DNA of 64,000 nucleotides from Rhodobacter sp. Har01 (GCF_020564565.1 NZ_JAJCTD010000001.1:310001-374000); one strand, 5' to 3'. Shown: positions 1 to 16,787, numbered from the stretch's first letter. The notes: generated by a model from the letters alone, not told the origin. A program made the numbers and translations.

Positions 1-7573
<7,573 letters not shown>

Positions 7574-7707
7574 TCGCTGTGATTGACAAAGGGTGCGGCT
7601 TTTTCCCGCTGTCGCCGCCCCGGCCGGGCGAAAATGCCCCAAACCAGTGAAAATGGCACATATCTTTAGCTGCGGGCCGGGGAGCGACCGGCATTTCTGC
7701 GCGCATC

Positions 7708-7725
7708 TGTCAATTTTCTTTGACA
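7708..7725. promoter_or_regulatory. PpsR/CrtJ operator between bchF and aerR
   Basis: TGTCAATTTTCTTTGACA, an exact TGT-N12-ACA with extended symmetry. It is 135 bases from the 7556 site; PpsR family repressors are known to bind pairs of sites cooperatively, so the pair may control both bchF and aerR. The right half also reads TTGACA, a good -35 hexamer for rightward transcription toward aerR. Confidence 0.8.
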
Positions 7726-7779
7726 ACTGCGGCGCGTTCGGAAACACTATTGACGGGAGATGTTCCGGAGCAGGACGGC

Positions 7780-7869
7780 ATGGGGACCGCTACCGCCTTG
7801 ACGGAGTCTTCTCAGTCGTGGCGCGGTCGCATCTCTGGGAGTGGCACCCGTGGACGCGAGCCGTCATAA
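7780..7869 (+). CDS. Possible 29-codon upstream ORF overlapping aerR
   Basis: ATGGGGACCG begins a 29-codon frame, with AGGA a few bases before it, that ends at TAA 7867-7869, inside the start of aerR in another frame. Two readings are possible: a leader ORF that couples to aerR, or the true aerR start separated from the body by a frameshift. I recognise no homologue. Confidence 0.25.
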   Translation: MGTATALTESSQSWRGRISGSGTRGREPS

Positions 7870-8641
7870 GAGCCTGGCTCAATGCGCCGATCCTGCCGTG
7901 GGCGAGGTCAAACGGTTTGCGGCCGATGTGGTCGCGCGTCTGGTTGCGAAAGAAGCGGAAGTGGGCGCGGACGTCAGGCGGAGATTCTTCGACACCTTCG
8001 TGGCGGCAGTGACAAGCTGCGATCCTGTGTCGTTCGACTCGCTGAAGGTTGACCTGAAGCGCGCCCGGATCACCCCGGAAATGCTTGCCGACGATCTGAT
8101 CCCGGCCGTCGCGCGCCATCTGGGCGAGGCCTGGCACCAGGACCGCATGTCCTTCACCGAAGTCAGTGTCGGAACCGCGCGGCTGCAGGCGCTGCTGCGT
8201 GAAATCGGCGACCGCTGGCATGCCGACTCGGTGCGCGGGCCGGCGGCGGGGACGGTGCTTCTGGTATTGCCCGAGGGCGAGCAGCACACACTGGGCGCCT
8301 GCGTGCTGGCCGGGCAGTTGCGGCGCCGCGGGATTTCGGTCTGCGTCTGCCTGGGGCCGACCGTGGGCGACCTGCGCAACCTGGTTCGGCGCCGCCGCTT
8401 CGACGGTGTGATGCTGTCGCTGGGGTCGCAGGACAATCTCGATGTCTGCCACAATCTGGTCAAGACGATCCGGGAAGGTGTGGGAGAGGGGGTCCGCATC
8501 GCCATCGGCGGCGCGATCCTGGAAAGAGAGCGGGATCTGGCCGCCAGGCTGGGCGCGGACATCGCAACCAATGATGCCGCATCTGCGCTTGCGGCCCTTG
8601 GACTGGACGGCGATGCCGGGCTGGCATCGTCGGGTGTTTGA
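7841..8641 (+). CDS. aerR: AerR/PpaA, cobalamin-binding antirepressor
   Basis: B12-binding regulator that acts on the adjacent PpsR/CrtJ to control photosynthesis genes in response to light and oxygen. Up to 266 residues. An N-terminal helical part (residues 20-110) contains AWHQDRMSFTEV, the conserved segment before the cobalamin fold; a Rossmann-like B12 domain follows (TVLLVLPEGEQHTLGA, VCVCLGPTV, IGGAIL). GTG at 7841 or GTG at 7850 could be the start; the latter has GGGAG eight bases upstream. In-frame extension is blocked by TGA at 7799. The R. capsulatus protein is made as long and short isoforms, so both starts may be used. Followed by ppsR after 54 bases. Confidence 0.92.
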   Translation: MAPVDASRHKSLAQCADPAVGEVKRFAADVVARLVAKEAEVGADVRRRFFDTFVAAVTSCDPVSFDSLKVDLKRARITPEMLADDLIPAVARHLGEAWHQDRMSFTEVSVGTARLQALLREIGDRWHADSVRGPAAGTVLLVLPEGEQHTLGACVLAGQLRRRGISVCVCLGPTVGDLRNLVRRRRFDGVMLSLGSQDNLDVCHNLVKTIREGVGEGVRIAIGGAILERERDLAARLGADIATNDAASALAALGLDGDAGLASSGV

Positions 8642-8695
8642 ATGAAGCCCGACCCTGACCACATGAGGCGGATGGGGTAGCGGGATGGAGTTGAT

Positions 8696-10111
8696 GTGAC
8701 CACGGACGGTCGCCATCTGATGAACGCAGGAAAGATCCCGCTGATCGCGCCGGATCTGCTGACGGATATTCTTGCCACGGCCTCGGACGTTGCTTTGCTG
8801 GTGTCTCCGCAACGCCGGATTCTGTCGGTTCTGGTCAACCCCATGCATCGCGCCTTCGGCCAGTTGGCCGACTGGGAGGGCCTGCCGCTGGCCGAAGTGC
8901 TGGCGTCGGAAAGCCTTGCCAAGTACGAGGCGCGGCTGCCGGACGTGGGCAATGTCCTGCACCAGCCGGTGGCAATGGAGTTGAACCATCGCGACCGCGA
9001 AAACTGGCCCTACCCGGTGCGCTACACGCTGCACCGCGTCTCGCACGACGATTCGGTGCTGATGCTGGGGCACGACCTGCGCCCGGTGGCCGAAGTGCAG
9101 CAGCAGCTTGTCGCGGCCCAGCTGGCGCTGGAGCGGGACTATGAATCGCAGCGCGAAATGGACACGCGCTATCGCGTGCTGATGGAGATCAGCCGCGACC
9201 CGGTGGTGATGGTCAGCATGTCCACCGGCCGGATCGCGGACCTGAACCCGGCCGCAGCGCTGGTGTTGGGCGCGCCGCGCGCCGAGTTGCTGGGCGCGGC
9301 CATTGCGCAGGAATTCGAGGGCCGCCGTCGCGGAGAGTTTCTTGAGGCGCTGAGCAGCCTGGCGGTCTCGGAACGCGCCGCGCCGATCGAGTTGATGGCC
9401 CGCCGGTCGCAGCGCCGGCTGATCCTGATACCGACCGTGTTCCGCGCCGCGGGCGAGCGGATCGTGGTGTGCCAGCTGGACGTCGGCGACAAGGCCGCGT
9501 TGACCGACGATCTGAGCGATTCGATGGGCCGGCTGTATCACGAGGGGGTGGATGGCATCGTCTTCACCGATGGCGAGGGCGTCATCCGGTCTGCCAACGA
9601 GGCCTTCCTGAACCTGATCGACGCGGCCAACATCGCCACGGTGCGCGGCCGTTCGGTGGCCGACTATCTGGTGCGCGGCTCGGTTGATCTGCGGGTGCTT
9701 CTGGACACTGTCAAGCGCACCGGGCATCTGCGGATGTATTCCACCCGCCTGGCCACCGATTTCTCGGGCCAGATCGCAGCGGAAATCTCGGCCAGCTGGC
9801 TGAACGACCGCCCCAACCCGGTGCTGGCCCTGGTGATCCGCGATGCCAGCCGGGTGGAATCGATGCGCCGCCCGCCCACCGGCATGACCGGCGAGGACGG
9901 GTCCCGCAACGTGATGGAACTGGTCGGCGCCTCGACCTTGAAGGAAATCGTCGCCGAGACCACCGATGTGATCGAGCGGATGTGCATCGAGACGGCGCTT
10001 GAGCTGACCCGCAACAACCGCGTCGCTGCGGCCGACATGCTGAGCCTGTCGCGGCAGTCGCTTTACGTGAAGCTGCGGAAATACGGACTGATCAACAAGG
10101 ACGGCGAATAG
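8696..10111 (+). CDS. ppsR: PpsR/CrtJ, redox-responsive repressor of photosynthesis genes
   Basis: Represses bch, crt and puc genes under oxygen by binding TGT-N12-ACA. 471 residues from the GTG at 8696, which has GGAG five bases upstream; an ATG eight codons later (8720) would give 463 residues and places the first cysteine at 251, as numbered in R. sphaeroides. Domains: N-terminal PAS-like region, Q-linker near 135-155, two further PAS domains (about 160-260 and 280-385), and a Fis-type helix-turn-helix at the C-terminus (NRVAAADMLSLSRQSLYVKL). Both redox cysteines are kept: VVCQLD in PAS2 and ERMCIE before the DNA-binding helix. Confidence 0.96.
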   Translation: MTTDGRHLMNAGKIPLIAPDLLTDILATASDVALLVSPQRRILSVLVNPMHRAFGQLADWEGLPLAEVLASESLAKYEARLPDVGNVLHQPVAMELNHRDRENWPYPVRYTLHRVSHDDSVLMLGHDLRPVAEVQQQLVAAQLALERDYESQREMDTRYRVLMEISRDPVVMVSMSTGRIADLNPAAALVLGAPRAELLGAAIAQEFEGRRRGEFLEALSSLAVSERAAPIELMARRSQRRLILIPTVFRAAGERIVVCQLDVGDKAALTDDLSDSMGRLYHEGVDGIVFTDGEGVIRSANEAFLNLIDAANIATVRGRSVADYLVRGSVDLRVLLDTVKRTGHLRMYSTRLATDFSGQIAAEISASWLNDRPNPVLALVIRDASRVESMRRPPTGMTGEDGSRNVMELVGASTLKEIVAETTDVIERMCIETALELTRNNRVAAADMLSLSRQSLYVKLRKYGLINKDGE

Positions 10112-10181
10112 CCCTCCGTGCGCTTCGGTCGCAGCCGCACACTGCAGAAGGGGCGGGCCAAGGCCGCGCTTCTGCTGTACT

Positions 10182-10210
10182 TTTCGGCCAACCGCAGAGT
10201 CCGGCCGAAA
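10182..10210 (+). terminator. Possible ppsR terminator hairpin
   Basis: TTTCGGCC and GGCCGAAA form an eight-pair stem with a 13-base loop about 70 bases after the ppsR stop. There is no T-run behind it, so termination strength is uncertain. Confidence 0.45.
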
Positions 10211-10232
10211 TCCCTGCGATAGTTCGTCGCGC

Positions 10233-10246
10233 TTGATCTCTGTCAA
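10233..10246. promoter_or_regulatory. FNR/FnrL-type box upstream of bchE
   Basis: TTGATCTCTGTCAA matches TTGAT-N4-ATCAA with one mismatch. FnrL, the oxygen-sensitive [4Fe-4S] activator, is known to act on bchE in Rhodobacter, and bchE encodes the anaerobic cyclase. It lies 20 bases before a PpsR site, so activation and repression could be combined here. Confidence 0.6.
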
Positions 10247-10265
10247 ATCAATATGTCACATATAT

Positions 10266-10283
10266 TGTCAACTTCGGTTGACA
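10266..10283. promoter_or_regulatory. PpsR/CrtJ operator upstream of bchE
   Basis: TGTCAACTTCGGTTGACA, exact TGT-N12-ACA with six-base inverted ends. It ends 16 bases before the bchE ATG. A poorer TGT...ACA pair with 14 bases between lies at 10241-10260. Confidence 0.8.
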
Positions 10284-10299
10284 CTTCAGGAGGCATCCG

Positions 10300-12051
10300 A
10301 TGAGAATCGTCTTCGTTCATCCCAACTATCACTCCGGCGGAGCCGAAATCGCGGGCAACTGGCCACCGGCCTGGGTTGCCTATCTGGCCGGCTCGCTGAA
10401 AACGGCGGGATTCGACGACATCCATTTCATCGATGCGATGACGATGCACGTCGGGCATGACGAGTTGCGCGCCCGGCTCAAGGAGCTGCAGCCCGACCTG
10501 ATCGGCGTCACCTCGATCACGCCGTCGATCTACGAGGCCGAAGAGACGCTGAAGATCGCCAAGGAAGTGGTGCCGAACGCGGTGCGCGTCCTGGGCGGGG
10601 TGCATGCGACCTTCATGTTCCGCCAGGTGCTGACCGAGGCGCCATGGATCGACGTGATCGTTCGCGGCGAAGGCGAAGAGATCATGACCGCGCTGGCCGA
10701 AGCCGTGCGCGACGGCCGCTGGCCCGAGGACCGCAAGGCGATCAAGGGTCTGGCCTTCATCGACGGCGACGAGATCGTCGCCACCCAGGCCGCGCCCACG
10801 GTCAAGGACCTGGACGCGATCAAGCCCGACTGGACGCTGATCCAGTGGGACAAGTACATCTACATCCCGCTGGGGGTGAAGGTCGCGATCCCGAACATGG
10901 CGCGCGGCTGCCCGTTCACCTGCTCGTTCTGCTCGCAATGGAAGTTCTGGCGCGACTACCGCGTCCGCGATCCCAAGGCGGTGGTGGACGAGATCCAGGA
11001 TCTGGTCGAGAACCACGGCGTCGGCTTCTTCATCCTGGCCGACGAGGAACCGACGATCAACAAGAAGAAGTTCGTCGAATTCTGCCAGGAAATGATCGAC
11101 CGCGGCCTGAACCACAAGATCAAGTGGGGCATCAACACCCGCGTCACCGACATCTACCGCGACCGCGACCTCTTGAAGTTCTACCGCGAGGCGGGCCTTG
11201 TGCACATCTCGCTGGGCACCGAAGCCGCGGCGCAGTTGAAGCTGGACCTCTTCAACAAGGAAACCACCGTCGCCGAGAACAAGGAGGCGATCCGCCTCCT
11301 GCGCGAGGCCGACATCTTCACCGAGGCGCAGTTCATCGTCGGCCTCGACAACGAGACCAAGGAAACGCTGGAAGAGACCTTCCAGATGGCTTGGGACTGG
11401 CAGCCCGACCTGGCCAACTGGTCGATGTACACGCCCTGGCCGTTCACGCCCTTGTTCCAGGAAATCAAGGACCAGGTCGAGGTCTTCGACTTCTCGAAAT
11501 ACAACTTCGTGACGCCGATCATGAAGCCGGCGGCGCTGACCCGCGGCGAATTGCTGGACGGCGTGATGAAGAACTACCGCCGCTTCTACATGCGCAAGGC
11601 GCTGTTCCACTATCCGTGGCGCGGCACCGGGTTCCGGCGCAAGTATCTGCTGGGCTGTCTCAAGGCCTTCCTCAAGGCCGGGGTGGGGCGCACCTTCTAT
11701 GACCTTGGCAAGGCCGGCTATTGGGGCCCGCAGACCAAGGGCACGGTCGATTTCCACTTCGACGAGACGCGCAAGATCGCCGAGGCGCAGGTCGCCGACT
11801 GGGAAGCCGCCGCCGACCGCTCGCGCAAGCACAAGGAACGCCAGGCGGCGATCAAGGCCCAGATGAAGGACCGCGCCGCCGAACGCTCGGCCGCCAACTT
11901 CGTGATGCCGGCCGATGCCGAAGACGAGTTCGACCTTTCCGCCGAGGCGCACGAGGCCCGCAGCGCCGAACACAGCACAGTTGCGCCAAGGGCCGAGGGT
12001 CCGATGGCCTGCGGCGGCGGCAAGGAGCAGATGGTGGACGCTGCCGAGTAG
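10300..12051 (+). CDS. bchE: BchE, anaerobic Mg-protoporphyrin IX monomethyl ester cyclase
   Basis: Oxygen-independent formation of the isocyclic ring E by a B12-dependent radical SAM enzyme. 583 residues. N-terminal cobalamin-binding domain (residues 1-140, [20 protein letters not shown]), then a radical SAM core with CPFTCSFC (C204, C208, C211), and a C-terminal tail rich in Ala and charged residues. ATG follows AGGAGG with seven bases spacing. No oxygen-dependent cyclase (acsF) is in the window. Promoter carries an FNR-type box and a PpsR site, consistent with expression only at low oxygen. Confidence 0.97.
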   Translation: MRIVFVHPNYHSGGAEIAGNWPPAWVAYLAGSLKTAGFDDIHFIDAMTMHVGHDELRARLKELQPDLIGVTSITPSIYEAEETLKIAKEVVPNAVRVLGGVHATFMFRQVLTEAPWIDVIVRGEGEEIMTALAEAVRDGRWPEDRKAIKGLAFIDGDEIVATQAAPTVKDLDAIKPDWTLIQWDKYIYIPLGVKVAIPNMARGCPFTCSFCSQWKFWRDYRVRDPKAVVDEIQDLVENHGVGFFILADEEPTINKKKFVEFCQEMIDRGLNHKIKWGINTRVTDIYRDRDLLKFYREAGLVHISLGTEAAAQLKLDLFNKETTVAENKEAIRLLREADIFTEAQFIVGLDNETKETLEETFQMAWDWQPDLANWSMYTPWPFTPLFQEIKDQVEVFDFSKYNFVTPIMKPAALTRGELLDGVMKNYRRFYMRKALFHYPWRGTGFRRKYLLGCLKAFLKAGVGRTFYDLGKAGYWGPQTKGTVDFHFDETRKIAEAQVADWEAAADRSRKHKERQAAIKAQMKDRAAERSAANFVMPADAEDEFDLSAEAHEARSAEHSTVAPRAEGPMACGGGKEQMVDAAE

Positions 12052-12071
12052 GGTGCGCTTGCGTGTGAGGA

Positions 12072-12719
12072 ATGACGGACATGGATGGCAGTCGGGTTTT
12101 CGAACCGCGGGATGGATCAGCCCGGATCGGCCCGAATGCCATTCTGCAAACCATCGCGGTCCTCGACCATTGCGAGGGCCGCGCCATCCGTGACCGGGTG
12201 ATGGCGGTGGCGGATGTCGCGGTGCCGCCGCCGGATGCGGGGATGCTGCCGGAAGCCGACTGTCGCGCCGTGCACGAGGCCGTGCGCAGCGTGACCGGCG
12301 ACCGGGCAGAGGGCCTGCTCAGGCTGGCCGGTCTGGCCACCGGCGATTACATCCTGCAAAACCGAATCCCGGCGCCGGCCCGGGCACTGATCCGGGTGCT
12401 GCCCGGATACATCGGGGCCTGGGTTCTGGCCAAGGCCATTGCCAAGCATTCCTGGACCTTCGCCGGTTCGGGCAAGTTCCGTATCGCAAGCCACCTGCCG
12501 GTGGTGTTCGAGTTGGAAAACAACCCCCTCGCCCCGGTCTTCTCGGACCATCCGGCCTGCACCTGGCATGTCGCGGTGTTCGAGCGGCTGTTCGCCCGGC
12601 TGGTCTGGCCCTCGGTCGTGGTCGAGGAAGCCGATTGCGCGGCGATGGGTGCCAGGGTCTGCCGGTTCGTGCTGCACCCCTATGGCATGAGCCGCCGCGG
12701 CCGCGCCGCCGGCGACTGA
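12072..12719 (+). CDS. bchJ: BchJ, V4R-domain protein of bacteriochlorophyll synthesis
   Basis: Follows bchE after 20 bases and is probably cotranscribed. 215 residues. The C-terminal part (about 120-205) fits the 4-vinyl reductase (V4R) fold, with conserved small and cysteine residues (HPACTWHVAVFERLF, EADCAAMGARVCRF). BchJ was first proposed as the 8-vinyl reductase; current opinion gives that reaction mainly to BciA/BciB and sees BchJ as a substrate carrier or helper, so the exact role is open. Confidence 0.9.
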   Translation: MTDMDGSRVFEPRDGSARIGPNAILQTIAVLDHCEGRAIRDRVMAVADVAVPPPDAGMLPEADCRAVHEAVRSVTGDRAEGLLRLAGLATGDYILQNRIPAPARALIRVLPGYIGAWVLAKAIAKHSWTFAGSGKFRIASHLPVVFELENNPLAPVFSDHPACTWHVAVFERLFARLVWPSVVVEEADCAAMGARVCRFVLHPYGMSRRGRAAGD

Positions 12720-12777
12720 TCCGCTGCCCCGGCCCCGGCAAAGGTATCCCGGGGCTGCGTCCATTTTGCGCAAGCGG

Positions 12778-12795
12778 TGTCAGGATGGATTGACA
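12778..12795. promoter_or_regulatory. PpsR/CrtJ operator upstream of bchG
   Basis: TGTCAGGATGGATTGACA, exact TGT-N12-ACA, in the 119-base space between bchJ and bchG. It suggests that bchG and the genes behind it have their own promoter. The right half TTGACA could be a -35 element. Confidence 0.78.
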
Positions 12796-12838
12796 CTCTG
12801 TGCTTGCCTGACCCTGCTTCGTCCTGAATACTCGGCCC

Positions 12839-13735
12839 ATGAACACCAGTGTTTCCTATGCGCCCCGGCGCCTGCCCGAACCGGCCGCCATGCTGCGGCT
12901 GATCAAGCCTGTGACCTGGTTCCCGCCGATCTGGGCCTATCTCTGTGGCGCCGTCAGTTCCGGCGTGCCGCTGGGGCAGAACTGGACCATGGTGGCGCTG
13001 GGCATGATCCTGGCTGGCCCGATCGTCTGTGGCATGAGCCAGGCCGCCAACGACTGGTGCGACCGCCATGTCGATGCGGTGAACGAACCCGACCGCCCCA
13101 TCCCCTCGGGCCGCATCCCCGGCCGCTGGGGGTTGTGGATCGCGCTGGCGATGTCGGCGCTGGCGCTGGGGGTGGGCTGGTTCCTGGGCCCCTGGGGTTT
13201 TGGCGCCACCGTGGTCGGCGTGCTGGCCGCCTGGGCCTATTCGGCCGAGCCGGTGCGGCTGAAACGTTCGGGCTGGTGGGGGCCGGGGCTGGTGGGCCTG
13301 TCGTACGAGGGCCTGCCCTGGTTTACCGGGGCGGCCGTGCTGCTGGGCACCGCGCCGTCGTTCGAGATCGTGACGGTGGCCTTCCTTTATGCCTTCGGCG
13401 CGCATGGCATCATGACACTGAACGATTTCAAGGCCCTGGAGGGCGACCGCCTGCACGGTGTGCGGTCTCTGCCGGTGGTGCTGGGGCCTGAAGTCGCCGC
13501 CAAGGTGGCCTGCACGGTGATGGCGCTGGCGCAGATGCTGGTGATCGCGCTTCTGCTGGTCTGGTCCAAGCCCTGGCACGCGCTGGCGGTGACCGTGCTG
13601 CTGCTGGCGCAGTTCGCCGCGATGCGGGTGCTTTTCCGCGACCCCAAGGGCAAGGCGCCCTGGTACAACGGGACCGGCGTGGTGCTGTATGTCTCGGGGA
13701 TGATGATTTCGGCCTTTGCCCTGCGGGGGCTTTGA
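12839..13735 (+). CDS. bchG: BchG, bacteriochlorophyll synthase
   Basis: Membrane prenyltransferase that esterifies bacteriochlorophyllide a with geranylgeranyl or phytyl diphosphate. 298 residues, about nine transmembrane helices, UbiA superfamily. The polyprenyl-diphosphate binding motif NDWCDRHVDAVNEPDRP is at residues 71-87 with its aspartates intact; a second acidic site is TLNDFKALEGDRLHG. First gene of the bchG-BCD transporter-bchP-idi unit; the next start lies four bases after its stop. Confidence 0.97.
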   Translation: MNTSVSYAPRRLPEPAAMLRLIKPVTWFPPIWAYLCGAVSSGVPLGQNWTMVALGMILAGPIVCGMSQAANDWCDRHVDAVNEPDRPIPSGRIPGRWGLWIALAMSALALGVGWFLGPWGFGATVVGVLAAWAYSAEPVRLKRSGWWGPGLVGLSYEGLPWFTGAAVLLGTAPSFEIVTVAFLYAFGAHGIMTLNDFKALEGDRLHGVRSLPVVLGPEVAAKVACTVMALAQMLVIALLLVWSKPWHALAVTVLLLAQFAAMRVLFRDPKGKAPWYNGTGVVLYVSGMMISAFALRGL

Positions 13736-13739
13736 TGGC

Positions 13740-15029
13740 ATGCGGCTGAGCTGGGTCCAGATCTTCCGCCTTGGCCTGGTGCAGATGTGCATCGGCGCCG
13801 TGGTGGTGCTGACGACCTCGACGCTGAACCGGTTGATGGTGGTGGAACTGGCACTGCCGGCGCTGGTGCCGGGCGCGCTGGTGGCGCTGCACTATGGCAT
13901 CCAGATCACCCGGCCGTCCTGGGGCTTTCGCTCTGACACCAAGGGCAACCGCACCGCCTTTGTCATCGGCGGCATCGTCGCATTGGCGCTGGGGGCGTTC
14001 CTCGCCGCCGTCGGCGTGGTGATCATGCCCGAGTCGCAGACCGGGGGCCTGCTCCTCAGTGTCTTCGCCTATGCCCTGATCGGCCTTGGCGCCGGGGCCT
14101 CGGGCACCTCGCTGCTGGCCCTGCTGGCCACCGCCACCGACCCGCGCCGCCGCGCCGCCGCCGCCACCATCACCTGGCTGATGATGATCTTCGGCATCGC
14201 CGCGACCGCAGGCACGGTGGGCACCCTGCTGCAACCCTATTCGCCGGCGCTGCTGCTGAAGATCGTCGGCGCGGTCACCGCGGGCGCCGTGCTGCTGACC
14301 AGCGCCGCGATCTGGGGCATCGAGCGCCGCGTCATTGCCGACCGCGAGCCCCAGCCCGCCCCTTTCCGCGAAGGCCTGGCGGAAATCTGGGCAGAGCCGC
14401 GCGCGCGCGCCTTCACCGCCTTCATCTTCCTGTCGATGACCGCCTATTTCCTGCAGGAGCTGATCCTTGAGCCCTTTGCCGGCCTGGTCTTCGGCTTCAA
14501 CCCCGGCCAGTCGACCCAGCTTTCGGGCGCGCAGAACGGCGGCGTCTTTGCCGGCATGCTGGCGGTGGGCGTCGCTTCCACCGGTCTGCGCATCGGCAGC
14601 CTGCGGACCTGGGTGATTGTCGGCTGCCTCGGCTCGGCCGCGGCGCTGGCGGTGATCGCCGGGCTGGGCATGGCCGGCGCGGGCGGGCTGGTGCCGGCGG
14701 TGGTGGCGATGGGGTTTTTCAACGGCGTCTTCGCGGTGGCCGCCATCGGTTCGATGATGGCCCTTGCCGGCGCCGGCCGCGAGGCGCGCGAGGGCACCCG
14801 GATGGGCCTGTGGGGCGCGGCGCAGGCTGTCGCCGCGGGTTTCGGCGGGCTGCTGGGCGCCGGCGCGGCGGACGTGATGCGCACGGTCCTGTCCGACCCC
14901 GCCGCCTTCGGCGTGGTCTTCCTGGCCGAGGCCGGGCTGTTCGTGATTTCGGCGGTCGTGGCCGCATCGGTGGTGGAGGGGCCCGAAGCGCGCCGCCGCA
15001 CCAAACCAAACTACGTTCCCGGAGAGTGA
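13740..15029 (+). CDS. BCD-family MFS protein (PucC/LhaA-like, Orf428 type)
   Basis: 429 residues, about twelve transmembrane helices, of the family that includes PucC and LhaA. Its place between bchG and bchP is the same as orf428 of R. capsulatus. Family members are thought to deliver or hold bacteriochlorophyll during assembly of antenna complexes; for this member the role is inferred. The frame is open upstream from a TTG at 13716, but ATG at 13740 (MRLSWVQIFRLG) fits the family start and follows bchG directly. bchP starts one base after its stop. Confidence 0.9.
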   Translation: MRLSWVQIFRLGLVQMCIGAVVVLTTSTLNRLMVVELALPALVPGALVALHYGIQITRPSWGFRSDTKGNRTAFVIGGIVALALGAFLAAVGVVIMPESQTGGLLLSVFAYALIGLGAGASGTSLLALLATATDPRRRAAAATITWLMMIFGIAATAGTVGTLLQPYSPALLLKIVGAVTAGAVLLTSAAIWGIERRVIADREPQPAPFREGLAEIWAEPRARAFTAFIFLSMTAYFLQELILEPFAGLVFGFNPGQSTQLSGAQNGGVFAGMLAVGVASTGLRIGSLRTWVIVGCLGSAAALAVIAGLGMAGAGGLVPAVVAMGFFNGVFAVAAIGSMMALAGAGREAREGTRMGLWGAAQAVAAGFGGLLGAGAADVMRTVLSDPAAFGVVFLAEAGLFVISAVVAASVVEGPEARRRTKPNYVPGE

Positions 15030-15030
15030 G

Positions 15031-16230
15031 ATGACCCAGACGCAAGCCTTCGACGTGTTCGTGGTGGGGGGCGGGCCTTCCGGCTCGACCGCGGCAAATG
15101 ATCTGGCCCGCAACGGCGTGAAGGTCGCGCTTCTGGACCGCGCGGGGCGGATCAAGCCCTGCGGTGGCGCGGTGCCGCCCCGGATGATCCGCGACTTCGA
15201 CATCCCCGACAGCCAGGTCGTGGCGAAGATCACCTGTGCAAGAATGATCTCTCCGACCGGTCGCAAGGTGGACATGCACATCAACGGCGGTTTCGTCGGC
15301 ATGGTCGACCGCGACAGGTTCGACGAATTCCTGCGCGAACGGGCGGCGAAATCGGGCGCGGTGCGGCTGACCGGCACCTATGTCCGCCTTGAGCGTGACG
15401 ACGCGGGCACCCATGTCGTCTGGCGCGACAAGGCCAGCGGCGAAGAGATGCGCACCACCGCGAAACTGGTGATCGGCGCCGATGGCGCCCGCAGTCAGGT
15501 CGCGCGCGAGAACGTGCCGGGCGGCGACACCATTCCCTACGTCATCGCCTATCACGAGATCATCAAGGCACCGGAAGGGAAGTCCGGCATCGACTATGAC
15601 CCCACCCGCTGCGACGTGATCTACGACGGCCGCATCTCGCCCGACTTCTACGGCTGGGTCTTTCCGCACGGGGCGCATGCCTCGGTGGGCATGGGCACCG
15701 GGCACAGCGACTTTGACCTCAAGGACGCGACGGCGGCACTGCGCAAAGCCTCGGGGCTGGAGGGCTGCGAGACGATCCGCAAGGAAGGCGCACCGATTCC
15801 GCTGCAGCCGCTGGACCGCTGGGACAATGGCCGCGATGTGGTGCTGGCCGGCGATGCCGCCGGGGTGGTTGCGCCCTCGTCGGGCGAGGGCATCTATTAC
15901 GCGATGGTCGGCGGCGAGGTGGCGGCCAAGGCGGCGCAGGCCTTCCTGAAAAGCCGCAGCGCGGCCGACCTTGGGATGGCGCGCAAGCTATTCATGGCCG
16001 ACCACAAGGGCGTCTTCCGTGCCCTGCGGTCCATGCAGGACGCCTATTACAAGAGCGACATGCGCCGCGAACGCTTTGTCAGCCTGTGCCACGACAAGGA
16101 CGTGCAGTCGCTGACCTTCGAGGCCTATATGAACAAGAAGCTGGTCTCGAAACGGCCGCTGGCGCATCTGAAGATCGGGCTTAAGAATGTTGCGCATCTG
16201 ATGGGGCTGGTTCGACCGGAATGGACATGA
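15031..16230 (+). CDS. bchP: BchP, geranylgeranyl reductase
   Basis: FAD-dependent reductase that turns the geranylgeranyl tail of bacteriochlorophyll a into phytyl in three NADPH steps. 399 residues. Dinucleotide-binding motif VVGGGPSGSTAA at 11-22, GRIKPCGGAVPPRM near 45, FAD motif LVIGADGARS near 150, and VVLAGDAAGVVAPSSGEGIYYAM near 270-290. SD GGAG lies within the end of the preceding gene. The stop overlaps the idi start. Confidence 0.96.
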   Translation: MTQTQAFDVFVVGGGPSGSTAANDLARNGVKVALLDRAGRIKPCGGAVPPRMIRDFDIPDSQVVAKITCARMISPTGRKVDMHINGGFVGMVDRDRFDEFLRERAAKSGAVRLTGTYVRLERDDAGTHVVWRDKASGEEMRTTAKLVIGADGARSQVARENVPGGDTIPYVIAYHEIIKAPEGKSGIDYDPTRCDVIYDGRISPDFYGWVFPHGAHASVGMGTGHSDFDLKDATAALRKASGLEGCETIRKEGAPIPLQPLDRWDNGRDVVLAGDAAGVVAPSSGEGIYYAMVGGEVAAKAAQAFLKSRSAADLGMARKLFMADHKGVFRALRSMQDAYYKSDMRRERFVSLCHDKDVQSLTFEAYMNKKLVSKRPLAHLKIGLKNVAHLMGLVRPEWT

Positions 16231-16787
16231 AGACCAACGCGGCGGCATCGCTGGAAGAGATGATCCCGGCCTGGGTGGACGGCAGGCTGGTGCCGGTCGG
16301 CAAGCTTGAGGTTCACCAGAAGGGCCTGCGCCACAAGGCGGTGTCGGTCTTCGTGGTGGATGGCGGCCGCGTGCTGATCCAGCGCCGGGCGGCGGGCAAG
16401 TATCACACGCCGCTTCTGTGGGCCAACACCTGCTGCACCCACCCGCGCTGGGATGAAGACCCCGCCGCCTGCGCCGTGCGGCGATTGCGCGAGGAGTTGG
16501 GCATCGTCGGCGTCTTCCCGACCTTTGCCGACCAGGTGGAATACCGGGCCGATGTCGGCAGCGGTCTGACCGAGCATGAGGTGGTCGATATCTTCGTGGC
16601 TGCGGCGACGCCGGGCATGAAGGTCGAGCCGAACCCGGACGAGGTGGCCGAGGTGCGCTGGATCGATCTTTACGACCTTGCGGCCGAGGTGCAGCGCAGC
16701 CCGGAGCGGTTCACGCCCTGGATGCGGATCTACATGACCGAGCATATCGACCGGATCTTCGGGTCAGGCGCGGTCGGGGCTGGCTGA
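16221..16787 (+). CDS. idi: Idi, isopentenyl-diphosphate delta-isomerase type I
   Basis: Interconverts IPP and DMAPP and so feeds geranylgeranyl diphosphate for carotenoids and the chlorophyll tail. 188 residues, Nudix fold. Active-site cysteine in NTCCTHPR (C71/C72), Nudix helix RRLREELGI, and WIDLYDL near the end. The ATG at 16221 overlaps the bchP stop by ten bases; a second ATG at 16227 gives a classical ATGA overlap and could be used instead. Last gene of the unit, convergent with bchO. Confidence 0.96.
   Translation: MDMKTNAAASLEEMIPAWVDGRLVPVGKLEVHQKGLRHKAVSVFVVDGGRVLIQRRAAGKYHTPLLWANTCCTHPRWDEDPAACAVRRLREELGIVGVFPTFADQVEYRADVGSGLTEHEVVDIFVAAATPGMKVEPNPDEVAEVRWIDLYDLAAEVQRSPERFTPWMRIYMTEHIDRIFGSGAVGAG

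Noticed and set aside
7790..10246. 818-codon open frame opposite aerR and ppsR
   Set aside because: No recognisable domain and low-complexity His/Arg/Gln composition; both genes on the plus strand are well supported.
10241..10260. TGT...ACA pair before bchE as a seventh PpsR site
   Set aside because: The spacing is 14 instead of 12 bases. It may be a weak half-site but does not meet the consensus.
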